Below, piece by piece: positions 1 to 7,876 of a stretch of DNA of 25,011 nucleotides. The stretch lies in contig CALGZY010000168.1 of NCBI GenBank assembly GCA_937934355.1, positions 1 through 25,011 on the forward strand, in the 5' to 3' direction. A program made the translations under genes and the position numbers. Below the pieces are notes generated by a model. That model did no database searches. It was not told where the DNA came from and saw only the letters and a list, made by a program, of their open reading frames with translations. The stretch is from an uncultured Collinsella sp. Lineage in GTDB: Bacteria > Actinomycetota > Coriobacteriia > Coriobacteriales > Coriobacteriaceae. Each line of letters begins with the position of its first letter. Within the stretch, counting starts at the first letter, position 1.

Positions 1-2
1 AT

Positions 3-404
3 GATATTTCTAATAAAGATAATCAGAAGCTTATTTTTGAAGATGCCAAAAAGGATTCTAATCTGTTCATTGATCAAATCAATGAACAGATTAGTCGTTA
101 TCAAACTCGTATTGATGATGTAAATAAGGCAAAAGCAGAAGCTGAGGCGAAGACTCAAGAGGAAGTGGCGCAGACTCAGCAGCAGGCTTCTCAGCAGAAT
201 AGTTATTCTAGCGGTAGTAACTATTCTAATAATAATTCTGGTGGATCTTCTAGCAGTATTTCTTCTTCCAATAATAGTGGTGGTAAGTATGTCATTCGTC
301 AATTAGATCAATATGATGCAGCTGGTAACTATATCGGATCTACTCATTGGTATAGCGATGGTACTTGTGATGATCCTTATGCTGCCGGTATGGGCGGATT
401 TTAA
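3..404 (+). CDS. Hypothetical protein, 3' part only (coiled coil, Ser/Gly/Asn linker, small C-terminal module)
   Basis: The reading frame is open from base 3 to a TAA at 402-404; its start lies beyond the left edge, so about 133 C-terminal residues are visible. I do not recognise the family. The first ~50 residues are charged and Gln/Lys/Glu-rich with a heptad-like look, fitting a coiled coil. A low-complexity Gln/Ser/Asn/Gly linker of about 45 residues follows, then a ~40-residue end starting GGKYVIRQLDQYDAAGNYIG with several aromatic residues. This layout resembles secreted or wall-associated proteins, but no signal peptide can be checked here. A GTG at 165 is the first start-like codon inside the fragment, but the frame is continuous upstream of it. 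The stretch is strikingly AT-rich compared with the GC-rich genes beginning at 491, which suggests different ancestry. Confidence 0.7.
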   Translation, partial: DISNKDNQKLIFEDAKKDSNLFIDQINEQISRYQTRIDDVNKAKAEAEAKTQEEVAQTQQQASQQNSYSSGSNYSNNNSGGSSSSISSSNNSGGKYVIRQLDQYDAAGNYIGSTHWYSDGTCDDPYAAGMGGF

Positions 405-451
405 AATATACTAATTTTAAAAATAATTATCGACCCATGGCGCAAAGAAGC

Positions 452-481
452 GGCCCCGCGATCGTAGTTGATCGCGGGGCC
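452..481 (-). terminator. Hairpin between convergent genes, likely terminator of the FmdB-type gene
   Basis: A perfect 12-bp stem (GGCCCCGCGATC at 452-463 pairing with 470-481) encloses a 6-base loop. It lies just after the stop of the minus-strand zinc-ribbon gene. Read on the minus strand it is followed by a short pyrimidine-rich stretch (CTTCTTTG) rather than a clean T-run. It sits between convergent genes, so it may block transcription from both sides. Confidence 0.65.
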
Positions 482-490
482 ACGTTGTCA

Positions 491-727
491 CTAGTGGTTA
501 TGCGGGCAGTTGGCGCAGCAGCCGCTGGTGGCGTTGGTGCTGGAACCACCGCTTCGCTGGTCGGTGTTGTAGAAACCGCTGCCTTCGAACTTAATGCCGC
601 TGGCCGAGAACGTCTTGGATGCCGGGGCGCCGCAGCTGGGGCATACGACCTCGGGCGTCTCGGACATGGGGTGCTCAACCTCAAACACGTTGCCGCAGCT
701 CGTGCACTTGTAATCGTAGCGCGCCAT
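491..727 (-). CDS. FmdB-family zinc-ribbon protein
   Basis: This encodes 78 residues. The N-terminus, MARYDYKCTSCGNVFEVEH, is the typical opening of the FmdB/zinc-ribbon-8 family. C8, C11, C29 and C32 form two CxxC knuckles expected to bind one zinc ion. The C-terminus is Gly/Ser-rich and ends with extra cysteines and histidines (CCANCPHNH), a frequent feature of this family. The name comes from a proposed regulator of formamidase genes in Methylophilus; in most bacteria the real role is unknown, so no pathway is assigned. The start is well supported: minus-strand AAGGAAG lies about five bases before the ATG. It sits downstream of the GH13-GH77 fusion gene, separated from it by a terminator-like hairpin, so it is probably transcribed separately. 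Confidence 0.9.
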   Translation of the reverse strand: MARYDYKCTSCGNVFEVEHPMSETPEVVCPSCGAPASKTFSASGIKFEGSGFYNTDQRSGGSSTNATSGCCANCPHNH

Positions 728-749
728 AATACTTCCTTTTCAGCACAAA

Positions 750-771
750 GCGGGCAGATCGCTCTGCCCGC
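750..771 (-). terminator. Terminator-like hairpin after the GH13-GH77 gene
   Basis: A 9-bp perfect stem (GCGGGCAGA at 750-758 with 763-771) has a 4-base loop. On the minus strand it lies about 45 bases past the stop of the fusion gene and is followed by TTTGTG. It also lies only some 20 bases ahead of the FmdB-type start, so it could equally be a 5' structure of that gene's transcript. Confidence 0.6.
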
Positions 772-815
772 ATAAATTCAAACGTCTGTAACTGTACCCT
801 ATATCGGGGGTTTTA

Positions 816-3800
816 TCACGCTTCGCCCCAGAATCTATGGTTGTTGCGCAGGAGCTGTGCGGTTTTGTTCTCAGCGGCTGCAATGTCCGCCTCGTCAGCC
901 TGCCAGGTCCAGTTGCCCGTGGCCACGCCCGGAACGTTCATGCGCGCGTCGTCGCCAAGCCCCAGGACATCCTGCAGCGGCATCATCACCAGGGGAGCGT
1001 CGCTTGCCAGCGCATCGCCCATCAGCTTGGCCGCCACCTCAACACCGCTCGGCTCGTCGCCGCCGGCAAAGGAGCGCGTGCACCAACCGGCGAGCGTCGA
1101 CGTATCGTGCGTCGAGGTGTACAGGATCTTGCCGGGCGTGGGATGCACGCCGCAACGAACGTCGTAGTCGCTAAACTCCAGCACGTCCATGCCGGGGAAG
1201 CCACAGGTCGAAGCCATGGCGCGAACACCGGGCGTCAAATAGCCCAGGTCCTCGGCGATAAAGTTGAGCGGGCCCAGCTCGTCGTAGGCAGTCTGGAACA
1301 GGTCCTTGCCCGGGCCCGCCAGCCAGCGGCCGTCGACGCATGCTTTGCCCGCGGGAATGCTGAAATAGCTGTGGAATCCCAAGAAGTGATCCAGACGCAC
1401 GCGGTCGTAGAGCGAGAATGCGCGGCGCAGGCGATCCATCCACCAGCTATAGCCGTTCTGCTTCATGTGGTCCCAGCGGAACGTCGGGTTGCCCCACACC
1501 TGACCCTCGGGCGCAAAGTTGTCGGGCGGCGCGCCGGAAATCTCAATCGCCTTGCCCGTATCGGACAGCCAGAAGTTCTCGGGTTCGCTCCACGCGTCTG
1601 CCGAATCGTCGGACACGTACATTGGAATATCGCCGATAACCTCGATGCCCTTCTTGTGCGCATAGTTCATGAGCTCGCACCAAGCCAGGTCAAAGCGGTA
1701 CTGCATGTACGCCTGCAGCTCGGCCTCGTCGTGGAAGCGCTTGTCATCGATCAGATACTCGTTGTAGCGCGCGACATCTGCCGGCCAATCATGGCGCGAC
1801 TCTCCCTCAAAGTACTTCTTAACGGCCATGTAGACGCAGTATTTCTCGAGCCAATCGGCATTGCGATGTTTAAACGCGGTGTACAGCGGATCGGTATCCT
1901 CGCCGCCGCGGGCCTTCCAGGTTTCAAAGTCGGCGGCCAGCTCCTCGTGGCTCTCGGGTAGCAGGTCGATATTGCCTGCAAAGGCCGAAGGACCGGCGTA
2001 AGGGGAGCGGAAGAAGTCCGTGGGGTTTACGGGGAGAACCTGCCAGTAGCGCATGCCCATGGCGGCCAGATGGTCGATAAAGCGACGCGTGGGCGCGCCG
2101 ATCGTACCGGGCTTGCCGTCGTCGGTCGGCACCGATGTGATATGGCACACAACACCCGCACCGTGATCGAGCGGCTCCTGCAGGCGCTGCTCGGCATGGT
2201 GATAGATGATCGACGAGCCCAGCGGGTACAAGTCGAGCGTGACCGTACCGTTGTGGATCTCGCACTCGTGACCACTAATCACATCGCTCGCGCATTCGCT
2301 GAGCGCCGGAATCGTCACCCGGTGTGAATTGCGCAGGCTGCGGTTGAGGATGACTGTCGCGGACTCGCCGTCTTTACCAGTGCGCGTATAGGCGAGTACT
2401 TCGTCATTGAGCGCGAAGACCTTGATTTCACCGTCGATCATAAACGGCAGCGCGCGGCGCACGGCCGAGGCATTCTTGACGATCGCGAACGTATCGAAGT
2501 CGTGCAGGTTGTCCTTGGTCGGCATGGTGCGGCGATTGCCCGGATCGGTGAGTCCCTCCAAGCCGTACTCGTCACCGTAATAGATTGAGGGAACGCCCGG
2601 GAACGTCATCTGCATGAGCGTCGCGAGCCAAAAACGGCTCTTGGCCAGGCCCATCGCGTTCTCGTCCAGACACCATTTGCTGCGCTCGCTCTCAGGTAGT
2701 TGCGACTCGTCGGGGCCGCCGCCGAGCACCGAGATGATACGTGGGCGGTCGTGGCTCGACAGCAGGTTGAGCGCGCAGGATAGGGCCTCGCGCGGATAAT
2801 TCTCGCGTAGGGTCTCAATATCCTCGGCAGCTTGGTAGGCGTTTTTGTAGCCCATCAAAAAGCCGATGACCATGTCGCGGAAGGGGTAATCCATGGCCGA
2901 GTCGAGCTCGAAGCCTTGCAGATAGCGACGCAGATGGCCGTAGCTGATCTTGTTGGAGGCGTCTTCCCAGACTTCGCCGAGCAGCAGCGCGTCGGGCTTC
3001 TCGGCGAGCACGGCCTTTTTGATCTCGGCTAGGAAATCATCGGAAAGCTCGTCGGCCACATCCAGGCGCCAGCCGTGAGCGCCGGCGCGCAGCCATTTAC
3101 GAATGACGCCGTCCTTGCCCAGGAGCCGCTCGCGTACCAGTTCGGAACTCTCATTGATGGCGGGCATATTGCCCACGCCCCACCAACAGTCGTACGAGCC
3201 GTCCTCGTGGAAATAAAACGCATCGCGATACGGCGAATCCTCGCTCTGCCACGCGCCCACGCCGGGGTAGTTGCCGTAGCGGTTAAAATAGATCGAGTCG
3301 TCGCCCGTATGGTTGAAGACACCGTCCAGGATGATGGAAATGCCGAGCTTCTCGGCCGCCTCGCACAACTCGGTAAAGTCCTGCTCGGTGCCCAGAATCG
3401 GATCGATCTTGGTGTAATCGGCGGTGTCGTAGCGGTGGTTGCTCGCGGCTTCAAAAATGGGGTTGAGGTAGATGGCTGTAAAGCCCAGCTCGGCGATGCG
3501 AGGCAGGTCTTCCTGAATGCCCTTGAGCGATCCGCCGTAAAAGTCCCAAGTCTTTATGGAGCCGTCCTCGGCGCGCTCGTACACAGGCGGCTCGTTCCAG
3601 TCCTCGACCATGCGGCGCTGGATTCCGTTGCGCGGTTTTTCGACCTCGGCCAGCGTGCGCTCGCGCCAGTGCTCGTCGCGGGCATAGCGATCGGGGAAGA
3701 TCTGGTAGACCATTCCGCGCTCGTACCACTCGGGTCGAACTTCGCGGTGCTTGTAGACGGTGACCTGGAATGACGGCACCTCTGCGTAATCGTAGGTTAT

Positions 3801-4112
3801 GCCTTCGCCTCCGGTGCGGCCCTGTGGTGCGCCCAGACGAACCTCGGGCTGGCCCTCGATATTGCAGATAAAGCTGTACCAGATGAGACAGGGCTCGGTG
3901 CACTCAAGCTCTACGGTAAATATGCCGTCGCCCTCGTGCGTCATGGGATACCGAGACTCACCGATCTCATCGACCCAGGTGCGCAGCGTAAGCGTTGCCT
4001 GCGCAGGATCGGCATCCTCCAGAATCACGGAGAGCGAAAGGGTAGTTCCTGTGGTCACAGCGCCAAACGGAGTGCGAAACTGCGGCAGACGGCTGTTGTG
4101 TATCAATCTCAT
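816..4112 (-). CDS. Fused GH13 alpha-glycosidase and GH77 4-alpha-glucanotransferase (MalQ-like)
   Basis: A 1098-residue cytoplasmic protein (no signal peptide seen) joins two glucan-active enzymes. Residues ~1-120 look like an N-terminal beta-sandwich of the kind found before neopullulanase/maltogenic-amylase enzymes. A GH13 barrel follows: MVYQIFPDRY near 135, DGVFNHTG, nucleophile D351 in GWRLDVADE, acid/base E380 in LLGEVWED, and D455 in SSHDRPR. From ~645 (GVVCHITSVP) a GH77 amylomaltase begins, with SPYAGPSAFAGN, nucleophile D908 in RLDHFLGF, E954 in IAEDLG and D1003 in TSTHDTSTLAGW. Both active sites therefore look complete. Expected activities are hydrolysis of alpha-1,4 and possibly alpha-1,6 bonds in dextrins, and transfer of maltosyl units between chains. 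No separate GlgX debranching enzyme is visible, so this protein may supply that step. It lies downstream of the glycogen operon behind its own regulatory region. The exact GH13 substrate cannot be read from the sequence. Confidence 0.93.
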   Translation of the reverse strand: MRLIHNSRLPQFRTPFGAVTTGTTLSLSVILEDADPAQATLTLRTWVDEIGESRYPMTHEGDGIFTVELECTEPCLIWYSFICNIEGQPEVRLGAPQGRTGGEGITYDYAEVPSFQVTVYKHREVRPEWYERGMVYQIFPDRYARDEHWRERTLAEVEKPRNGIQRRMVEDWNEPPVYERAEDGSIKTWDFYGGSLKGIQEDLPRIAELGFTAIYLNPIFEAASNHRYDTADYTKIDPILGTEQDFTELCEAAEKLGISIILDGVFNHTGDDSIYFNRYGNYPGVGAWQSEDSPYRDAFYFHEDGSYDCWWGVGNMPAINESSELVRERLLGKDGVIRKWLRAGAHGWRLDVADELSDDFLAEIKKAVLAEKPDALLLGEVWEDASNKISYGHLRRYLQGFELDSAMDYPFRDMVIGFLMGYKNAYQAAEDIETLRENYPREALSCALNLLSSHDRPRIISVLGGGPDESQLPESERSKWCLDENAMGLAKSRFWLATLMQMTFPGVPSIYYGDEYGLEGLTDPGNRRTMPTKDNLHDFDTFAIVKNASAVRRALPFMIDGEIKVFALNDEVLAYTRTGKDGESATVILNRSLRNSHRVTIPALSECASDVISGHECEIHNGTVTLDLYPLGSSIIYHHAEQRLQEPLDHGAGVVCHITSVPTDDGKPGTIGAPTRRFIDHLAAMGMRYWQVLPVNPTDFFRSPYAGPSAFAGNIDLLPESHEELAADFETWKARGGEDTDPLYTAFKHRNADWLEKYCVYMAVKKYFEGESRHDWPADVARYNEYLIDDKRFHDEAELQAYMQYRFDLAWCELMNYAHKKGIEVIGDIPMYVSDDSADAWSEPENFWLSDTGKAIEISGAPPDNFAPEGQVWGNPTFRWDHMKQNGYSWWMDRLRRAFSLYDRVRLDHFLGFHSYFSIPAGKACVDGRWLAGPGKDLFQTAYDELGPLNFIAEDLGYLTPGVRAMASTCGFPGMDVLEFSDYDVRCGVHPTPGKILYTSTHDTSTLAGWCTRSFAGGDEPSGVEVAAKLMGDALASDAPLVMMPLQDVLGLGDDARMNVPGVATGNWTWQADEADIAAAENKTAQLLRNNHRFWGEA

Positions 4113-4135
4113 AGTACGGTCCAGTTCAATAGAAT

Positions 4136-4153
4136 CATGGCCTGCTGGCCATG
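4136..4153. promoter_or_regulatory. Perfect inverted repeat upstream of the GH13-GH77 gene
   Basis: CATGGCC (4136-4142) and GGCCATG (4147-4153) flank four bases, about 25 bases upstream of the fusion-gene start on the minus strand. It could be an operator or a small hairpin in the 5' leader; the sequence alone does not decide. Confidence 0.35.
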
Positions 4154-4173
4154 GGCTTTACGCACAGGATGTA

Positions 4174-4179
4174 AGTATA
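4174..4179 (-). promoter_or_regulatory. Candidate -10 box of the GH13-GH77 gene
   Basis: On the minus strand this reads TATACT, one mismatch from TATAAT, about 60 bases ahead of the start codon. The -35 side is weak (TTTATA at 18 bases), which would fit a promoter that needs an activator; two GTTT(T)ACCA motifs lie just upstream at 4211-4256. Confidence 0.4.
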
Positions 4180-4210
4180 TCTGTTGTACACAGGCTGTAT
4201 AAACAACATC

Positions 4211-4256
4211 CGTTTACCATCGGCGAACGGTTGTCCTAGAAAATCGTTTTACCAAC
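4211..4256. promoter_or_regulatory. Pair of GTTT(T)ACCA motifs, candidate operators
   Basis: CGTTTACCAT lies at 4211-4220 and CGTTTTACCAAC at 4245-4256. The same words recur in the control region between glgB and the HAD gene (14143-14152, 14179-14192, 14206-14214). Repetition at two glucan-gene promoters and nowhere else that I noticed in the window argues for binding sites of one transcription factor; the factor is not encoded here. Confidence 0.45.
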
Positions 4257-4267
4257 TACCTACAGAG

Positions 4268-4294
4268 AAGGGGCGCCCGGTTGGAGCGCCCCTT
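4268..4294 (-). terminator. Terminator-like hairpin after glgA
   Basis: AAGGGGCGC (4268-4276) pairs perfectly with GCGCCCCTT (4286-4294) around a 9-base loop, 37 bases past the glgA stop on the minus strand. Only a short pyrimidine tract (CTCTGT) follows, so efficiency is uncertain. It would separate the glycogen operon from the GH13-GH77 gene. Confidence 0.65.
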
Positions 4295-4330
4295 ACATAG
4301 GGTTTGATTAGGTTTTGGATCGTCTGTGGG

Positions 4331-6655
4331 CTAGCGGCGCTTGCGGGTGGCCGTGGCCTTGCGGACGGACGTCTTCTTGGACGGAGCCTTTTTCTCTGCC
4401 GGAGCGGCGGGGGAGACCGGGGTCTCCTTGGCGGGCTCGGTCTTTGCAGTAGCCTTCGGAGCGGTCTTGACCTCAGCGGCCTTCGGTGCCGGCTCGGCCT
4501 TTACTGCGGGCTTGTCCTCGGCCGTAGCCTCTGCCTTGGGAGCAGCGGCCTTGGTCGTGGCCTTTTTGGCCGTCGTCGTAGCGCGCTTGCGCGTGGTGGT
4601 CTTGGCGGCCGGCTTTGCCTCGGCCTTGGGCTCGGCACCCGCCTCCTCGACCTTGACGGCGGGCTTTGCAGCAGCCTTCGTAGTGGTCTTCGTAGCAGCC
4701 TTCGTCGCAGCGGCCTTGGTCGTTGTCGACTTCGTAGCCGTGGCCTTCTTGGCGGTCGTGGTCTTGGTCGTGGTCGTCTTCTTGTCAGCGGTCTTTACCG
4801 GAGCCTTGGCGGCCGGCTTGGCATCAGCGACCTCGGCCTTTACCTCGGGAGCAGCCTCGGCTTCTGCGGCCTTCTTAGCAGCGGCGGTCGTGCGCTTGCG
4901 CGTGGTCGTTGCCTTGGCAGCAGTCGTCTTTGCTGCGGCGGTCTTGGTGGCGGCAGTCTTGGTTGTCGTAGCCTTCTTGGCCGTCGTCTTGCGAGTCGTG
5001 GTCTTCTTAGCTGCGGGCTTTGCAGCGGGCTTGACCTCGGTCTCTGCCTCAGGAGCAACCTCAGCCTTCACCTCAGGCTCGGCCTTTGCGGGCTCAGCTT
5101 CAACCGGCTTCTCCTCGGCCTTGGGCTCCTCTGCGGCCACCGGATCAGGTGCAGCCTCAGGCTCGTCGACAACCGCCGCCGGGCGCTCAATCTCCGGGTG
5201 CATAAAGAAGTACAGGTCCAGATATTTATCGGCCGAGCGCGTCCAGCTAAAGTCCTGGCTCATGGCCTGCGTGACCAGCTGGTTCCAGGCGTCGCGGTTA
5301 TCCCAGAACAGACGCGCCGCGCGGAATACCGCATCGCCCATCTCGTCGCCGTTAAAGTTGCTAAACGAGAAGCCCGTGCCCTCGCCGGTAAACTCGTTGT
5401 ACGGCTGCACGGTGTCCTTCAGGCCACCGGTCTCGCGAACAATCGGCAGCGTGCCGTAGCGCATGGCGATGATCTGCGACAGGCCGCAGGGCTCAAACTT
5501 CGAAGGCATCAGGAACATGTCGGCGGCGGCATACATGCGCTGCGACAGCGCCGGATCGAACTCGATGCGTGCGGCCATGGTGCCGGGGTACTTGTCCTGG
5601 AAGTAGCGCAGGCCGTCCTCGTAGTCGCGGTCGCCGGTGCCCAGCACCGCCACCTGCACGCCGCCGGACAGGATGCGGTCGAGCGCGTACATGACCAGAT
5701 CCATGCCCTTCTGGCGCGTCAGGCGCGTGACCATCACCATGAGCGGACGGTCGTCGCGAACCTCGAGGCCCAGTTCCTCCTGCAGCTTGGCCTTGCACAC
5801 GGCCTTGCCGGAACGGTCCTCCACGGTATAGTTGGCGGCAATTCGCTTGTCTGTTGCCGGGTCAAAGCCCGCAACGTCAATGCCGTTCAAAATGCCCTGC
5901 AGCGCGTAGGAACGCTCGCGCAGTACGCCGTCCAGGCCCTCGCCAAACTCGGGCGTCTGGATCTCGTTGGCATAGGTGGGGCTCACCGTGGTGATGGCGT
6001 CGGCATAGCGCAGGGCGCCCAGCATGTAGTTGATGCTGCAGGCGTCGCAACGCAGCTGCGAGGCGGCCGCCGGAATGTGCGCCACACCAAGGATGTCCTC
6101 CATCACGGTGTCGCTAAACTGGCCCTGGAACGCCACGTTGTGGATCGAGAACACGGTCTTGACGCGGTCATACAGCGGCAGGCCCTGGTAGAACTCGCGC
6201 AAAAACACGGGCGCCAGCGCCGTCTGCCAGTCGTTGCAGTGCAGGATGTCGCACTCAAAGCCGGCGGGCAGGTGCTGCAGGCTCTCGGTGATGGCCTTGG
6301 AGAAGAACGCAAAGCGCTCGCCGTCGTCAAAGAAGCCGTACGGATAGTCGCGCGCGAAGTAGCGCTCGTTGTCGATGAACATATAGGTGACACCGTCGTG
6401 CTCGAGCTTCTCGAGTCCGCAGTACTCATTGCGCCAGCCCAGGCTCACGTAAAAGTCGGAGAAGTGCTCCATCTGCGACTTGTACTCGTCCTTGATGGTG
6501 GCGTACTTGGGCACCATCACGATTACTTCGGCGCCGGCGCGCACAAGCGCCGCAGGCAGCGAGCCCGCCACGTCACCCAGGCCACCGGTCTTCACAAACG
6601 GTGCGCACTCGGCCGAGGCAAACACGATCTGCATCTTTTTGCTGGAATCAGCCAT
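4331..6655 (-). CDS. glgA: Glycogen synthase (ADP-glucose, GT5) with a long histone H1-like C-terminal tail
   Basis: A 774-residue protein. Residues ~1-484 form a complete GT5 glycogen synthase that transfers glucose from ADP-glucose to the non-reducing ends of alpha-1,4-glucan. The ADP-glucose binding loop KTGGLGDVAG is near the N-terminus, and PSKFEPCGLSQIIAMRYG marks the conserved C-terminal catalytic segment. A normal GlgA ends around 480 residues; here about 290 more follow. The first ~40 are acidic and Pro/Glu/Ala-rich, then come many Lys/Ala/Thr repeats such as KTTTRKTTAKKATTTK, interrupted by Glu/Pro/Ala stretches and ending RKATATRKRR. This resembles bacterial histone H1-like proteins. 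I chose the ATG at 6655 over an ATG 14 codons upstream because GGGAGA lies five bases before it. It is the last gene of the operon; an 89-base gap with a strong hairpin separates it from glgD. Confidence 0.95.
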   Translation of the reverse strand: MADSSKKMQIVFASAECAPFVKTGGLGDVAGSLPAALVRAGAEVIVMVPKYATIKDEYKSQMEHFSDFYVSLGWRNEYCGLEKLEHDGVTYMFIDNERYFARDYPYGFFDDGERFAFFSKAITESLQHLPAGFECDILHCNDWQTALAPVFLREFYQGLPLYDRVKTVFSIHNVAFQGQFSDTVMEDILGVAHIPAAASQLRCDACSINYMLGALRYADAITTVSPTYANEIQTPEFGEGLDGVLRERSYALQGILNGIDVAGFDPATDKRIAANYTVEDRSGKAVCKAKLQEELGLEVRDDRPLMVMVTRLTRQKGMDLVMYALDRILSGGVQVAVLGTGDRDYEDGLRYFQDKYPGTMAARIEFDPALSQRMYAAADMFLMPSKFEPCGLSQIIAMRYGTLPIVRETGGLKDTVQPYNEFTGEGTGFSFSNFNGDEMGDAVFRAARLFWDNRDAWNQLVTQAMSQDFSWTRSADKYLDLYFFMHPEIERPAAVVDEPEAAPDPVAAEEPKAEEKPVEAEPAKAEPEVKAEVAPEAETEVKPAAKPAAKKTTTRKTTAKKATTTKTAATKTAAAKTTAAKATTTRKRTTAAAKKAAEAEAAPEVKAEVADAKPAAKAPVKTADKKTTTTKTTTAKKATATKSTTTKAAATKAATKTTTKAAAKPAVKVEEAGAEPKAEAKPAAKTTTRKRATTTAKKATTKAAAPKAEATAEDKPAVKAEPAPKAAEVKTAPKATAKTEPAKETPVSPAAPAEKKAPSKKTSVRKATATRKRR

Positions 6656-6677
6656 ATTGTCTCCCTGTTGCAATTCG

Positions 6678-6713
6678 AGAATAGCCGCCTGGCGCAAACC
6701 GGGCGGCTATTCT
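6678..6713 (-). promoter_or_regulatory. Strong hairpin between glgD and glgA
   Basis: AGAATAGCCGCC (6678-6689) pairs perfectly with 6702-6713, a 12-bp stem with a 12-base loop. It lies between the glgD stop and the glgA ribosome-binding site on the minus strand. No T-run follows on either side, so it is not a classic terminator. It may be an mRNA processing or stability element, or a partial attenuator that sets glgA expression below the upstream genes. Confidence 0.55.
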
Positions 6714-6744
6714 ACGTGTTACGAGCGATGTTGCGGTGCCAAAG

Positions 6745-7872
6745 CTAGCTCGCGTTGGTGATATCAGAAGTTAACGGGGCCTTTCCCAGCACCAGGATGT
6801 TCTCGGGCGTGCCGCGAAGCTCGGTGTTGGTGGGAACCACGTTGTTCTTGTCCAGGATTGCATTCTCAACGTGGGCGCCGCTCTTGATGACGCAGCTCTG
6901 GTTGATGATTGAATTGGTCACCGAGGCGCCTTCCTCAACCACAACGCCGCGCGACAGGATCGAGTTGCGCACGGTGCCCTTGATGATGCAGCCGGCCGAG
7001 ATGATCGAGTTGCAGGCGTGGCTGCCGGTCGCATAGCGCGAAGGCGGCACGTCGTGAGCCTTGGTCAGAATCGGGCGCTCGGGGTCAAAGAGATGGTCGG
7101 CCACGGTCTGGTCGAGCAGGTCCATGCTGCGACGATACAGCGACTTCTCGCTAAACACGCCCACGACCTCGCCCTTGTACTCGTAGCTGCACACGTCGAT
7201 GTTGCCAAAGTCGCCCTGTAGTGCCTCGAGCAGGTCCAGATAGTCGGCGGCCTGGTAGTGGTCGATGATCTCGAGCAGCGTCTCGCGGTTGACGATGCAG
7301 CAGTCCATAGACGCGTTGTCGCGATACACGACGCCGGCGCTGACGCCCGTCAGACGGCCGTTCTCGTTGATCTGCAGCTTGGTCTCGTCATCTACGTTGC
7401 GCGTGGCCTTGCAGTACACCACGGTCATCTGGGCACCGGAGTTCTCGTGCGCCTCGATGATGGTGTTGAGGTCCATGTTAAAGATGATGTTGGTGCCCAT
7501 CATCACAACATAGGGCTTGTCCGAGCGCTGGAACAGCGTCTTGTTGGAAATGATGTCGCGCAGCAGGAAGCGCATGCCGCCCTTGGTGGTGCCATACGCG
7601 TTGCCGGGCACCATGAACAGGCCGCCCTTCTTGCGGTCCAGGCCCCAGTCCTTGCCCGAGCCCACATGGTCGATCAGCGAGCGATAGTTGCCCGGCATGA
7701 CGACACCGACGGTCTTGATGCCGGCATTCATCATGTTGGACAGCGGGAAGTCGATCAGGCGGTAGCGGCCCAAAAACGGAACGGACGCGATGGGGCGGTC
7801 CTTGAGCAGCACGCTGCCGTAGGTCGAAGAGTAGTTAGCGGTGATATAACCGATGGCCTTGCGATTGATCAT
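6745..7872 (-). CDS. glgD: Glucose-1-phosphate adenylyltransferase subunit GlgD
   Basis: A 375-residue protein of the ADP-glucose pyrophosphorylase family. The N-terminal nucleotidyltransferase fold is recognisable (PFLGRYRLIDFPLSNMMNAG) and the C-terminal half shows the hexapeptide left-handed beta-helix (ACNSIISAGCIIKGTVRNSI). The nucleotide loop that reads GGQGSRL in GlgC is replaced by YITANYSSTYG, and the Asp of Glg[10 protein letters not shown] by MGTNIIFNMD, the usual GlgD pattern. In Firmicutes, GlgD has little activity alone but forms a more active heteromer with GlgC; the same is inferred here. The ATG at 7872 is preferred over starts inside glgC because it is the MINRKAIGYI start of the family and a GGGGGA lies eight bases before it. 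Only four bases separate it from the glgC stop, so translation is probably coupled. Confidence 0.94.
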   Translation of the reverse strand: MINRKAIGYITANYSSTYGSVLLKDRPIASVPFLGRYRLIDFPLSNMMNAGIKTVGVVMPGNYRSLIDHVGSGKDWGLDRKKGGLFMVPGNAYGTTKGGMRFLLRDIISNKTLFQRSDKPYVVMMGTNIIFNMDLNTIIEAHENSGAQMTVVYCKATRNVDDETKLQINENGRLTGVSAGVVYRDNASMDCCIVNRETLLEIIDHYQAADYLDLLEALQGDFGNIDVCSYEYKGEVVGVFSEKSLYRRSMDLLDQTVADHLFDPERPILTKAHDVPPSRYATGSHACNSIISAGCIIKGTVRNSILSRGVVVEEGASVTNSIINQSCVIKSGAHVENAILDKNNVVPTNTELRGTPENILVLGKAPLTSDITNAS

Positions 7873-7876
7873 CGGA

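Noticed and set aside
4340..5200. DNA tandem repeat or CRISPR-like array in the glgA 3' part
   Set aside because: The repetition is imperfect and follows codons of the Lys/Ala/Thr-rich tail; there are no regular repeat-spacer units.
4304..6748. Very long plus-strand reading frame opposite glgA (814 codons), and others of 370-740 codons opposite the GH13-GH77, glgC/glgP and glgB genes
   Set aside because: They are antisense to well-supported enzymes, lack ribosome-binding sites and known motifs, and arise because GC-rich, codon-biased genes have few stops on the opposite strand.
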